A stretch of 64,000 bases of DNA from Rhodocyclaceae bacterium UBA2271 (GTDB taxonomy: Bacteria > Pseudomonadota > Gammaproteobacteria > Burkholderiales > Rhodocyclaceae). The stretch lies in assembly GCA_002347405.1 (NCBI GenBank), contig DDXB01000053.1, positions 1-64,000 on the forward strand. The letters are read 5' to 3'. Under the pieces are notes generated by a model. That model saw nothing but the letters and a program-made list of their open reading frames with translations. It was not told where the DNA came from and did no database searches. Positions 51,729-61,040 of this stretch are shown here, piece by piece. The number at the start of each line of letters is the position of its first letter. The stretch's first letter is position 1. A program made the position numbers and the translations under genes.

Positions 51729-54340
51729 GCCTGTACGTTTGGCGCGAGCTTGGCCTCGCGGTCCCTGCGCCGTCTTTGTACCCACCACACCAGCGCCAGC
51801 AGGGCAAAGGCCGGGATGTACATCCATTCCTTGTCGGGGCGTTCGCCTGAGGGTATTTCAATCATCCTGATGTTGAAACTCTGTTCCAGGCCGAGTTTTT
51901 CGGCGCGGCTGCCGAAGCGCACTGCCGAGATCTGCACGTCGTCGCCGAGCATGATGACCGAGAGACCCATATTGGCCATTCGCTCACGGGCACTGGGAGC
52001 CTTGTCGCCCAGCGGCAGAAGCACGCCCTTGGAAATTTCCTTGCCTTCCAGGCTCATGCCTTCCACCCAGACGCGCAGGTTGCCATTGCGCGGGGCTTGC
52101 TCGACGAGGCGGGTCAATTCCGTGGGGGGGACTTCATCAAAGGGCGGATACAGCATGTCCATCCAGAATCCCGGGCGGAACAGGGTGAAGGTGACCAGCA
52201 GCAGCAGCAGCGCTTCGTGGATGCGGTTGCGGGTGACGAAAAATCCCTGCGTCGCCGCCGCGAACATCAGGCTGGCCACGGTGGCCGTGACGATGGTCAT
52301 GATCAGGTGGAAGGCATCGGTGATGCCGATCAGCAGCAACTGCGTGTTGAAGATGAACATGAAGGGCAGGATCGCCGTCCGCGCGCTGTAACCGAAGGCG
52401 GTCACGCCGGTGCGCATCGGATCGCTCTTGGCAATGCCCGCCGCGGCATAGGACGCAAGTCCCACCGGTGGCGTCACGTCGGCCATCAGGCCGAAGTAGA
52501 AAACGAACAGATGCACAGCGATCAGCGGCACGAGCAGGCCCGATTGCGCGCCCAGTTCGACGATCACCGGCGCCATCAGGGTCGATACCACGATGTAGTT
52601 CGCCGTGGTCGGCAGCCCCATGCCGAGAATCAGGCTGATCACCGCCACCAGCAGCAGCATGAGCATCAGATTGCCGCCCGACAGTATCTCGACCAGTTCG
52701 GTCATTGCCAGGCCGACCCCGGTCAGCGTCACCGTGCCGACGATGATGCCCGCCGTGGCGGTGGCGATGGCGATGGCAATCATGTTGCGCGCGCCGGTCA
52801 CCAGGCCGTTAAAGAGGTCGGTAAAGCCCAGCTGCGTCGCCACCCCCAACTTGCCGGTGCCACGGAAAAATGCGAACAGCGGTCGCTGGGTGATGAGGAT
52901 GAAAATCAGGAAAATTGTCGCCCAGAAGGCCGACAAGGCGGGCGAGAGCTGCTCGACCATCAGGTTCCAGATCAGCACCACCACGGGTAGCAGGAAGTGC
53001 AGACCGGATTTCAGCGTCGGGCCGATCTCGGGCAGAAACTCCATGGTCTCGCCCGGTTTTTCCATGTGCAATTCGGGATATTTCGCGGCATAGCGCACGA
53101 TGGCAACATAAGCGGCAAGCATCAGCGCGGCGACGATCATGAAAGCGGTATCGCCCGCCAGGTCTTTCAGCCAGCCAAAGCCCCAGTAGACGATTGCCGA
53201 GAGGATGACCAGTCCGGAGAAGGTCATCAAGGTGGTGATGACCGCCTTCTGCCAGGGCAGCGGCTCGCGCCGGGGCAGGCCCTGCAGGTTCATCTTCAGT
53301 GCTTCGAGGTGCACGATGTAGAACAGCGCAATGTAGGAAATCAGCGCCGGCAGGATGGCATGCTTCATCACCTGCAGATAGGTGATGCCAACATACTCCA
53401 CCATCAGGAAGGCGGCGGCTCCCATCACCGGTGGCATCAACTGGCCGTTGACCGATGAGGCAACCTCGACCGAAGCTGCCTTGTCCGGGCGGTAGCCGAC
53501 GCTTTTCATCAACGGAATTGTGAATGTGCCGGTGGTCACTACGTTGGCGATCGATGAGCCAGAGATCACGCCGGTAGCGGCGGAGGCGACGACTGCCGCC
53601 TTGGCCGGACCGCCGCGCATGTGACCGAGCAGGGCAATCGCCGACTTGATGAAATAGGCGCCGGCACCTGCCGTCTCGAGCAGGGCGCCGAACAGCACGA
53701 ACAGGAAGATGAAACTGGTCGACACCCCCAGCGCCACGCCGAAGACGCCTTCGGTGGTCAGCCACATGTGACTCATGCCCTTGGCCAGTGAGGCACCGCG
53801 GTGGGCGATGACATCCGGCATGTAGGGGCCGAAGAAGACGTAAACCATGAACAATATCGCCAGGATCACCATCGGCAGGCCGAGCGCGCGGCGCGCAGCT
53901 TCGAGCAGCAGCGTCATGCCGGCAACGGCGACGACGAGGTCGATGGTGGTCGGTTGGCCCGGCCGGTCGGCGATTTCCCGGTAGAACAGGAACAGATAAG
54001 CCATGCAGAAGGCTGCCACGAAGGCCAGCAGCCAGTCGACCAGTGGAATGTACTGGCGCGGTGATCTCTTGAATGCGGGGTAGGCCAGAAAGCCGATGAA
54101 GACGGCAAAAGCCAGGTGCAGCGAACGGGCTTCGGTGTCGTTGAAGACGCCGATGCCAAATGTAAATGGTAGTGGCGAGGCGTACCAGAGTTGAAACATG
54201 GACCAGACGAAGGCCAGCGCGATGATCAGCTTTGCCGCAAAGCCATGCGGTTTGCGCCCGCCGGTATCGGCTTCGGCGACGATTTGCTTGAGTTGTTCGT
54301 CGGTCAGTTCATGGTGACCGGATTGATCTTTTTTTCTCAC
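51725..54340 (-). CDS. TRAP transporter fused permease (TAXI type)
   Basis: An 871-aa fused DctQ-DctM inner-membrane protein with about 18-20 helices. It has an N-terminal small-subunit part (about 40-150), then the large permease with GGPAKAAVVASAATGVISGSSIANVVTTGTFTIPLMKSVGY and GMGLPTTANYIVVSTLMAPVI, typical of TAXI-associated TRAP permeases. It drives organic-acid uptake on an ion gradient with the binding protein at 54407-55381. The extra C-terminal about 150 residues (PDZ-like LGLEQSFNIRMIEIPS segment and a last helix) recur in this subgroup. A hairpin at 54369-54394 separates it from the binding-protein gene. Confidence 0.93.
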   Translation of the reverse strand: MRKKDQSGHHELTDEQLKQIVAEADTGGRKPHGFAAKLIIALAFVWSMFQLWYASPLPFTFGIGVFNDTEARSLHLAFAVFIGFLAYPAFKRSPRQYIPLVDWLLAFVAAFCMAYLFLFYREIADRPGQPTTIDLVVAVAGMTLLLEAARRALGLPMVILAILFMVYVFFGPYMPDVIAHRGASLAKGMSHMWLTTEGVFGVALGVSTSFIFLFVLFGALLETAGAGAYFIKSAIALLGHMRGGPAKAAVVASAATGVISGSSIANVVTTGTFTIPLMKSVGYRPDKAASVEVASSVNGQLMPPVMGAAAFLMVEYVGITYLQVMKHAILPALISYIALFYIVHLEALKMNLQGLPRREPLPWQKAVITTLMTFSGLVILSAIVYWGFGWLKDLAGDTAFMIVAALMLAAYVAIVRYAAKYPELHMEKPGETMEFLPEIGPTLKSGLHFLLPVVVLIWNLMVEQLSPALSAFWATIFLIFILITQRPLFAFFRGTGKLGVATQLGFTDLFNGLVTGARNMIAIAIATATAGIIVGTVTLTGVGLAMTELVEILSGGNLMLMLLLVAVISLILGMGLPTTANYIVVSTLMAPVIVELGAQSGLLVPLIAVHLFVFYFGLMADVTPPVGLASYAAAGIAKSDPMRTGVTAFGYSARTAILPFMFIFNTQLLLIGITDAFHLIMTIVTATVASLMFAAATQGFFVTRNRIHEALLLLLVTFTLFRPGFWMDMLYPPFDEVPPTELTRLVEQAPRNGNLRVWVEGMSLEGKEISKGVLLPLGDKAPSARERMANMGLSVIMLGDDVQISAVRFGSRAEKLGLEQSFNIRMIEIPSGERPDKEWMYIPAFALLALVWWVQRRRRDREAKLAPNVQA

Positions 54341-54368
54341 AACGCACGCCCCTGAACATTGTTTGAAT

Positions 54369-54394
54369 CCCCCTCACCCTGCCGGGCGAGGGGG
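54369..54394. terminator. GC hairpin between TAXI and TRAP genes
   Basis: CCCCCTC ... GAGGGGG 7-bp stem with an inner CCC/GGG pair, without a T-run. It could reduce read-through from the binding-protein gene into the permease gene or protect the 3' end of its mRNA, a common way to get excess binding protein. Confidence 0.5.
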
Positions 54395-54406
54395 CGTGAA
54401 ACAAGC

Positions 54407-55381
54407 TTACATCCAGCCTTTTTCCTTGTAGTACTTCACGGCGCCGTCATGCAACGGAGCGGACAGGCCATTCTTGATCATGTCCTTCGGTTCGAGGTTG
54501 GCGAACGCCGGGTGCAGCTTCTTGAAGTCGTCGAAGTTGTCGAAGACGGATTTCACCATCAGGTAGACCACGTCGTTGGGTACCTTGCTTGAAGAAACGA
54601 AGCTCGCGACGACACCGAAGGTCTTCGTCGGGTTCGGGTTGTTCGCGTACATGCCGCCGGGGATGGTCGCCTGAGCGTAGTAGGGGTTGGCGGCGATGAG
54701 TTTGTCGACGGCGGGGCCGGAGATGTTGACCAGCTTCGCACCGCAGGTGGTGGTCGGGTCCTGGATGCTGGCATTGGGATGGCCAACCACATAGATCAAG
54801 CCGTCGATCTTGTTGTCGCACAGGGCGGCGCCCTGTTCGTCGGCCTTCAGTTCGGAAACCAGCGAGAAGTCACCCTGCTTCATGCCCAATGCCGGCAACA
54901 GCGTGTCCATCGTGGCGCGCTGGCCGGAGCCAGGGTTGCCGATGTTCATGCGCTTGCCCTTGAGGTCCTCGAACTTGACGACGCCGGCTTCCTTGCGGGA
55001 CAGCACCGTAGCCGGTTCGGGATGGAGGGAGAACACCGCACGCAGGTTGGGGTCGGCACCGCCATCCTTGAACTGCACCAGACCATTGACGGCGTTGAAC
55101 TGGACGTCCGATTGCGCCACGCCGAAGTCGAGCTCGCCGGCCTTGATGGTGTTGATGTTGTATACAGAACCGCCGGTACTCTCGACCGAGCAACGCACGC
55201 CGTGCTTGGCGCGATCCTTGTTCATGAGGCGGCAGATGGCGCCGCCGGCAGCGTAATAGACGCCGGTGACACCACCCGTGCCGATTGTCACGAACTTGGT
55301 CTGGGCATGGACGGGCAGGCTGGTCAGGGAGGCACTCAGTGCCAGCACGGCTACAGCCGTCATCGAAGCAAATTTCTTCAT
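54407..55381 (-). CDS. TAXI-family TRAP substrate-binding protein
   Basis: A 324-aa periplasmic protein with a Sec signal peptide (MKKFASMTAVAVLALSASLTSLPVHAQ, cut near residue 27), followed by TKFVTIGTGGVTGVYYAAGGAICRLMNK, the TAXI family opening. It binds a small organic acid, possibly glutamate or a similar dicarboxylate, for the fused permease downstream. A strong AGGAGATAAT ribosome site precedes the ATG. Confidence 0.94.
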   Translation of the reverse strand: MKKFASMTAVAVLALSASLTSLPVHAQTKFVTIGTGGVTGVYYAAGGAICRLMNKDRAKHGVRCSVESTGGSVYNINTIKAGELDFGVAQSDVQFNAVNGLVQFKDGGADPNLRAVFSLHPEPATVLSRKEAGVVKFEDLKGKRMNIGNPGSGQRATMDTLLPALGMKQGDFSLVSELKADEQGAALCDNKIDGLIYVVGHPNASIQDPTTTCGAKLVNISGPAVDKLIAANPYYAQATIPGGMYANNPNPTKTFGVVASFVSSSKVPNDVVYLMVKSVFDNFDDFKKLHPAFANLEPKDMIKNGLSAPLHDGAVKYYKEKGWM

Positions 55382-55466
55382 GGATTATCTCCTTGGTGAA
55401 GTTGAAACAGCAGGTGTAACTCGATCAGTACGACACAACAAACACAAGCAACAGAATAACAACTAC

Positions 55467-56738
55467 TCAGGGGTACAGTCCGCGCCGATCGCGCGCCGCC
55501 AGCACTCGGGTACAGGCGATGATGAAGGCTGCGGTGCGCAGCGACACCTTGCGCTCCTCGGCCAGTTCGGCGACCGCACGAAATGCTGCCACCATGATGT
55601 CCTCGAGGCGCGCATTGATTTCCTGTTCGTTCCAGAAAAAACTCGAGAAATCCTGTACCCATTCGAAATAGCTGACCGTGACGCCACCGGCGTTGGCGAT
55701 GACATCCGGCACCACCGTGATGCCGCGCGCCGCAAGAATATCGTCGGCGGCCGGCAGCGTCGGCCCGTTGGCACCCTCGGCGATGATGCGGGTGGGAATC
55801 TTCTCCGCCCGCGCCTCGTCGATGACACCTTCCAGTGCGGCCGGGATGAAAAAATCGCTGGGGATATCCCAGAACTCGTCATTCGTGACGGGCTGTGCGC
55901 CGGGGAAATCCACCAGGCGCTTGCCGCTGGCGACATGAGCTATGGCAGCTCCCACGTCGATACCCGCCGGATTGGCAATGCTGCCACTGGCATCCTGGAG
56001 GGCCAGGATACTTGCGCCGGCCTCGGCGAAGCATTGGGCAGCAATCGCGCCGACATTGCCGAAACCCTGCACGGAGACGCGCGCCCCCTGAACTCTGATG
56101 CCCTGGCGCAAGCCGGCTTCGCGTGCCGTGATGAAAACACCGCGACCGGTCGCCTCGCGCCGGCCGAGACTACCGCCCAGACTGATCGGCTTGCCGGTCA
56201 CGACACCACTGACGGTGCCGCCCTGGTTGATGGAGTAGGTGTCCATCATCCAGGCCATGGTTTGTTCGTTGGTGCCGACGTCGGGAGCCGGAATGTCCTT
56301 GGTCGGGCCAATCAGAATGCCGATCTCCGAGGTAAAGCGGCGGGTTACCCGCTCCAGTTCACCCAGCGACATGGCCCCCGGATCGATTCTTACCCCGCCC
56401 TTGGCGCCGCCGTAGGGCAGATTGAGGGCCGCGCACTTGACGGTCATCCAGCCCGATAGCGCCATCACCTCGTTAAGCGTGACATCCGGGTGGTAACGCA
56501 CGCCGCCCTTGCCCGGACCACGCGAGACATTGTGCTGGACGCGATAGCCCTCGAAATTCGCCAGCGTGCCATCATCGCGGCGAATCGGCACGTCGACGAT
56601 CAGGATGCGCTTGGGGTGCTTGAGGGTTTCCACCCAGTATTCGAGCTTGCCCAGATGGGGCGTTACCCGGTTGATCTGTTCGATGAAGCTGGCCCAGGGT
56701 TGCGGCCGTGCGGGGTCAAGATACGAAAGTGCTGCCAT
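55467..56738 (-). CDS. Glu/Leu/Phe/Val-family glutamate dehydrogenase
   Basis: A 423-aa dehydrogenase interconverting glutamate and 2-oxoglutarate + ammonia. It has the catalytic-lysine segment NLPYGGAKGGVRIDPG (about residues 101-116), VNEQTMAWMMDTY-type region, the nucleotide-binding motif VQGFGNVGAIAAQCFAEAGA, and EGANGPTLPAADDILAARGI. NAD specificity is likely from the family. I start at 56738, with an AAGGAGAG site, and ignore a 20-residue upstream extension. Confidence 0.93.
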   Translation of the reverse strand: MAALSYLDPARPQPWASFIEQINRVTPHLGKLEYWVETLKHPKRILIVDVPIRRDDGTLANFEGYRVQHNVSRGPGKGGVRYHPDVTLNEVMALSGWMTVKCAALNLPYGGAKGGVRIDPGAMSLGELERVTRRFTSEIGILIGPTKDIPAPDVGTNEQTMAWMMDTYSINQGGTVSGVVTGKPISLGGSLGRREATGRGVFITAREAGLRQGIRVQGARVSVQGFGNVGAIAAQCFAEAGASILALQDASGSIANPAGIDVGAAIAHVASGKRLVDFPGAQPVTNDEFWDIPSDFFIPAALEGVIDEARAEKIPTRIIAEGANGPTLPAADDILAARGITVVPDVIANAGGVTVSYFEWVQDFSSFFWNEQEINARLEDIMVAAFRAVAELAEERKVSLRTAAFIIACTRVLAARDRRGLYP

Positions 56739-57071
56739 ATTCCACTCTCCTTTTTTGTTATGTACTACTTCGCCTCTGCAACAGAGTGGAAGTGTCAATG
56801 AACAACAATGAATGAGCTACGTCGACGTCTTGGTGAAAAATACCTACGGGAATAATTGCCAGTAGCTAAAAGTATTGGCTAAAAATTGTACGGTTTTCAG
56901 CGGAGGTCGGATATCGCGGGGTGTTCGAATCAGGCCTGATTTCAACACTACCTGGCGCTGCGGTGGGCAACTGTCGTTGAAGACATTTTAACCCCCCTGA
57001 GGATCTATGGCGGAAGCAGTATTTTAACATGTGGCAAAAGTCGGCGCCGGCGCGACGGCGTTTCGCGCGCC
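56739..57071. other. intergenic gap upstream of the glutamate dehydrogenase gene
   Basis: 333 bp without a credible gene. It holds AT-rich tracts (56840-56900) that probably carry the gdh promoter, two ATTTTAAC motifs (56983, 57022), and a diverged R1 copy at 57037-57060 just before the end of the YitT gene. Confidence 0.5.
57037..57060 (+). repeat. R1 core, diverged copy
   Basis: AAAGTCGGCG then CCGGCGCGACGGCG, two substitutions from the core. Confidence 0.65.
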
Positions 57072-57677
57072 TCAGAAGGCCATGTAGCGGCCGGGTTTGT
57101 GATTGACTGCCAGCGCAAAATTCAGCAGTACCGCACCGAGCACCGATGCCGCCAAAATCATTGGTGGCACCAGCAGGGTGGCGGCCAGCAGGATGGCAAC
57201 ATCCAGGCCCATCTGCAGCTTGCCGGCGCTCCAGTTGAAGCGTTCCTGCAGGTAGAGCACCAGCACGTTGAAGCCGCCGAGGCTGGCGCGATGGCGAAAC
57301 AGGATCAGCATGCCGACACCCATCAGCAGCCCGCCGGCGAGACCGGCAAAGAACGGGTCGATGTGGGCAATGTCGAGAACCAGCGGCAAAACTTCGGTCA
57401 ACAGTGAAACGATGAAGACGGTGGCCAGCGTTTTCAGCGTGAACTCGATCCCCATGCGCTTTATCCCGAGCCAGTAGAACGGGATGTTGATGAGGAACAA
57501 CGTCAGACCGAAATTCGCGCCGGTGCTGTAATGGATCAGGAAGGTCAGGCCGACGGCGCCGCCGGTCAGCAGCCCGGCCTGCTTGATGAACGTCAGTCCG
57601 ACAGCAACCACCAGCGCACCGGTGAGGATGCCCTGGATGTCATCAAAATAGCTGTGCTTGGCGGGCGTGGCGGACAT
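57072..57677 (-). CDS. YitT-family membrane protein
   Basis: A 201-aa protein with six hydrophobic helices, opening DIQGILTGALVVAVGLTFIKQAGLLTGGAVGLTFLIHYSTG and containing RHRASLGGFNVLVLYLQERFNWSAG, typical of YitT/DUF161. Function unknown; homologues are often membrane transport candidates. Ends the acetate block: its start is 3 bp after the ackA stop. Confidence 0.9.
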   Translation of the reverse strand: MSATPAKHSYFDDIQGILTGALVVAVGLTFIKQAGLLTGGAVGLTFLIHYSTGANFGLTLFLINIPFYWLGIKRMGIEFTLKTLATVFIVSLLTEVLPLVLDIAHIDPFFAGLAGGLLMGVGMLILFRHRASLGGFNVLVLYLQERFNWSAGKLQMGLDVAILLAATLLVPPMILAASVLGAVLLNFALAVNHKPGRYMAF

Positions 57678-57680
57678 CGA

Positions 57681-58898
57681 TCAGCCTCTGGCACCGTTAC
57701 CTTCAATTGATCCCATCAGTTCCGCCGTGTGGCGTGCCAGCATCCATTCCTCGTTGGTTGGCAACACCAGCGCGGTAGCGCGGCTTTGCGCGGTGGATAT
57801 CCGCGTTGCATCGGCTGCGTTGGCGGCGTCATCGAACTCGATGCCCAGCCAGCCGAGTTGCTGGCAGACCATGGCGCGCACCGGCGCGGCGCGCTCGCCG
57901 ATGCCGCCGGTAAACACCAGTGCATCCAGTCCGCCGATGGCGGCGGCCAGCGAGCCGATTTCGCGCACGATGCGGTAGCAGAACAGGTCGACGGCTTCCT
58001 TTGCCTCGGGTCGGTCGGAAGCCAGCAACTCACGCATGTCCTGGCTGATACCCGAGACCCCCAGCAACCCGGATTCCTTGTAGAGCAGGTGGGTCAGCGC
58101 CTTGGCATCCATGCCGTCGTAATCCATCAGGTAGAGCAATACGCCGGGGTCAAGGGCGCCGGTGCGCGTGCCCATCATCAGCCCTTCGACGGCGGTGAAG
58201 CCCATCGTCGTCGCCTGGCTCTTCAGGCCGACCATCGCGCACATCGAGGCGCCGTTGCCCAGATGCGCAACGATGACACGGCCCTTGGCCTGTGCCGGCG
58301 GCAGATGCTGCGGCAACACATCGGCGATGTATTCGTAGGAGAGGCCATGAAAACCATAGCGCCGCACGCCCTGCGCGGTGATGCGGCGCGGCAGGGCAAA
58401 CAGTTGCGCGATGGCCGGCTGGCTGCGATGAAACGCAGTGTCGAAACAGGCGATTTGTGGCACCCCCGGCAGGGCAGCACGCATGGCCTCGACACCCGCC
58501 AGATTGTGCGGCTGGTGCAATGGCGCGAGCGGAATGAAGGCCTTGAGCTTGGCGACGGTGGCGTCGTTGATCAGGATCGGCTGAGAGTATTCCTGCCCGC
58601 CATGCACGATCCGGTGACCGATGCCGACGATCTTCCAGTCGGCTTCATATTGACGCAGCCAGCCTACCAGATGATCGATGGCCGCACGATGCGGGTGCTC
58701 GCCCGTCAGGGCAAGCTTGCTGTCATCGAGCGTGCATCCGGATTTGTCCCTGGCCTTGATGCGTGAGCCGTTGGCGGAGCCGATGCCGTCGATCTGTCCC
58801 ACGATCTCGGGCTGCGCAGGGACCGGTTGGCCGCAGCGAAACAGTGCGAACTTGATCGAGGAAGATCCGGCGTTGAGGGTCAGGAGAGCTTGGGCCAT
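57681..58898 (-). CDS. ackA: acetate kinase
   Basis: A 405-aa ASKHA kinase: acetate + ATP to acetyl phosphate + ADP. It begins MAQALLTLNAGSSSIKFALF and has GIGHRIVHGGQEYSQPILI, CFDTAFHRSQP, RYGFHGLSYEYIA, VAHLGNGASMCAM and LVFTGGIGERAAPVR. Start at 58898 chosen by family match. It lies 7 bp after the maoC-pta gene, with which it forms the Pta-AckA route. Confidence 0.97.
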   Translation of the reverse strand: MAQALLTLNAGSSSIKFALFRCGQPVPAQPEIVGQIDGIGSANGSRIKARDKSGCTLDDSKLALTGEHPHRAAIDHLVGWLRQYEADWKIVGIGHRIVHGGQEYSQPILINDATVAKLKAFIPLAPLHQPHNLAGVEAMRAALPGVPQIACFDTAFHRSQPAIAQLFALPRRITAQGVRRYGFHGLSYEYIADVLPQHLPPAQAKGRVIVAHLGNGASMCAMVGLKSQATTMGFTAVEGLMMGTRTGALDPGVLLYLMDYDGMDAKALTHLLYKESGLLGVSGISQDMRELLASDRPEAKEAVDLFCYRIVREIGSLAAAIGGLDALVFTGGIGERAAPVRAMVCQQLGWLGIEFDDAANAADATRISTAQSRATALVLPTNEEWMLARHTAELMGSIEGNGARG

Positions 58899-58905
58899 AA
58901 GGATC

Positions 58906-60327
58906 TCATGCGTTGGGGACATTGCCACGCCGGGCGTGAGCCATCACCACGGCGATGGCGGTCGATGCCGTGCGTGTTTGCGCCGAGTCGGCCCGGCTGG
59001 TCAGCACGATCGGCACGCGCGCGCCGAGAACGATGCCGGCCGAGAGCGCATCGGCCAGATATTCGAGTTGCTTGGCCAGCATGTTGCCCGATTCGATGTC
59101 CGGTACGAGCAGGATGTCGGCCTGGCCGGCAACGACGGACTTGATGCCCTTGGTCCGCGCGGCGACCAGCGAAATCGCGTTGTCGAAACCGAGCGGGCCG
59201 TCCAGCACGCCCCCCTTGATCTGGCCACGGTCGGCCATCTTGCACAAGGCGGCAGCGTCCAGAGTCGCGAGCATTTTCGGGTTGACCGTCTCGACTGCAG
59301 CGAGAATCGCCACCTTCGGTTCGACGATGTGCAGCATCAACGCCAGGTCGATGGCGTTTTGCACGATGTCGGCCTTGGTCACCAGATCTGGTGCGACGTT
59401 GACCGCGGCATCGGTGATCAGCAGCGGTCGTGGGTAGGTGGGCACATCCATCACGAACACATGGCTGATGCGCCGCTCGGTACGCAGGCCGGTGGCGCTG
59501 TCGATCACCTCGCTGATCAATTCGTCGGTGTGCAGGCTACCCTTCATCAGGGCTTCAACCTCGCCCTCGCGCGCCAGGGCGACGCCCGATTCGGCGGCGG
59601 CGTGACTGTGCGGCACGTTGAGGAACTTGCAGCCGGACAGATCGAGGTGCATCTCCTCGGCCAGCGCGCGGATCTTGTCTTCGGGACCAACCAGCGTCGG
59701 CTCGATCAGACCGCGGTCGCGGGCGAGCAGGGCGCCTTTCAGCGACTCGGTATCGCAGGGGTGGATCACCCCCATCTTGATTGGCGAGAGGCCTTGCGTG
59801 ATTTCCAGCAGGTGTTCGTAGCGCGAGGCCTTGGTGGCCGACAGCCGGATTTCCGGCATGGTTGCCTTCGGGCGCTTGATCTTCTCCTGGGGGGCGATGA
59901 CTTCTGCGGTGCCGAACAGGACGCGGATATTGTCCTGATTGGTGCCGACGCAATCGAAGATGATGTGATGGTTGTGGTCGAACTTGCGCTGGCAGGTGAC
60001 CATGACGGTGAGCGTATCGCCAACCCGTACCGAGCGCTCGAAGCGCAGGCTCTGGTCGTAATAGACAGTGCCGGGGCCTGGAAATTGCGTGCCCAGCACG
60101 TTGGAAAACAGCATGCCACCCCACATGCCATGCGCCACTACCTCGCGGAACTCCGATGAGCGCGCATATTCCGGGTCAACATGGGTCGGGTTCATGTCGC
60201 CGGAAATGATGGCGAACATCTGGATGTCTTCGGGGCGCAGGGTGCGCACCAGCGTCACGGCATCGCCGACCTTGATCTCGTCGTAGGTGCGGTTTTCGAT
60301 GGTTTCGATCAGGCTGGGCTTGCTCAT
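58906..60327 (-). CDS. MaoC hydratase-phosphate acetyl/butyryltransferase fusion
   Basis: A 473-aa bifunctional protein. Residues about 15-150 are a MaoC hot-dog hydratase with the catalytic motif MFAIISGDMNPTHVDPEYA. Residues about 165-465 are a phosphate acetyl/butyryltransferase (IGLIEPTLVGPEDKIRALAEE-like start, TDAAVNVAPDLVTKADIVQNAI, GQADILLVPDIESGNMLAKQLEYLADALSAGIVLGARVPIVLTSRAD). It converts acyl-CoA and phosphate to acyl phosphate, which AckA uses to make ATP. The hydratase may process 3-hydroxyacyl/enoyl-CoA. Followed at once by ackA. Confidence 0.94.
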   Translation of the reverse strand: MSKPSLIETIENRTYDEIKVGDAVTLVRTLRPEDIQMFAIISGDMNPTHVDPEYARSSEFREVVAHGMWGGMLFSNVLGTQFPGPGTVYYDQSLRFERSVRVGDTLTVMVTCQRKFDHNHHIIFDCVGTNQDNIRVLFGTAEVIAPQEKIKRPKATMPEIRLSATKASRYEHLLEITQGLSPIKMGVIHPCDTESLKGALLARDRGLIEPTLVGPEDKIRALAEEMHLDLSGCKFLNVPHSHAAAESGVALAREGEVEALMKGSLHTDELISEVIDSATGLRTERRISHVFVMDVPTYPRPLLITDAAVNVAPDLVTKADIVQNAIDLALMLHIVEPKVAILAAVETVNPKMLATLDAAALCKMADRGQIKGGVLDGPLGFDNAISLVAARTKGIKSVVAGQADILLVPDIESGNMLAKQLEYLADALSAGIVLGARVPIVLTSRADSAQTRTASTAIAVVMAHARRGNVPNA

Positions 60328-60471
60328 TGGCGGTGATCCTTACGCTGGCCGGGAGGCGAAGTTCAACAGTAATATTCAGATGAAATCGACAGGGGTGAGT
60401 TTAAGCCCAGTTCGGCACGGTGGTTCGACGTGAAAGCCATTGAGTCTGAGCGGATTACTCCGGAAATTTGC

Positions 60472-61032
60472 TCAGTGGCCCTTTAGCGCGAAGATGCCCG
60501 GCGCGTTGCGCCAGTAGCCCTTGTAGTCCATTCCGCAGCCAAAGAGAAAACGGTCTGCGATGTCCATGCCGGTGAAGTCGGCGCGCATGCCGGGTACGGC
60601 CTTGCGCTCGTGCTGCTTGTGTACGAGCACGGCAGTCAGCACTTCGCGGGCGCCTTCCTGGCGCAGGTTCTCGCAGATCGCGACGAGCGTGTGGCCTTCG
60701 TCGAGGATGTCGTCGATGACCAGGACGGTACGGTCTTCCAGGTCCTGGGTCGGCCGCACACGCCAGTCGAGCAGGTTGCCGTTCAAGGCGTGGCCATAAC
60801 GGGTGGCATGCAGGTAGGCGGTTTCCAGCGGGAAGTTGAGGCGGGCGATGAGTTGTCCGGCAACGATCAGGCCGCCGTTCATCACCGTGTAGATGAGCGG
60901 ATTGGCATCCCGCAAGCGGAGGGTGATTTCACCGGCCATGCGGTCGAGGGCGGCGTCGACGTCAGCTTGCGTCGCCAGACAATCCGCCTCGGCATAGGCT
61001 TGCTTGATTTCTTCGAGGACGGATGGGTTCAT
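60472..61032 (-). CDS. hpt: hypoxanthine-guanine phosphoribosyltransferase
   Basis: A 186-aa type I PRTase for purine salvage. The PRPP loop is VLVIDDILDEGHTLVAI, and TAVLVHKQHERKAV and GCGMDYKGYWRN fit HPRT. Follows apt by 8 bp on the same strand, with the purine permease upstream, forming a purine salvage unit. Confidence 0.88.
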   Translation of the reverse strand: MNPSVLEEIKQAYAEADCLATQADVDAALDRMAGEITLRLRDANPLIYTVMNGGLIVAGQLIARLNFPLETAYLHATRYGHALNGNLLDWRVRPTQDLEDRTVLVIDDILDEGHTLVAICENLRQEGAREVLTAVLVHKQHERKAVPGMRADFTGMDIADRFLFGCGMDYKGYWRNAPGIFALKGH

Positions 61033-61040
61033 GGCAGGGT

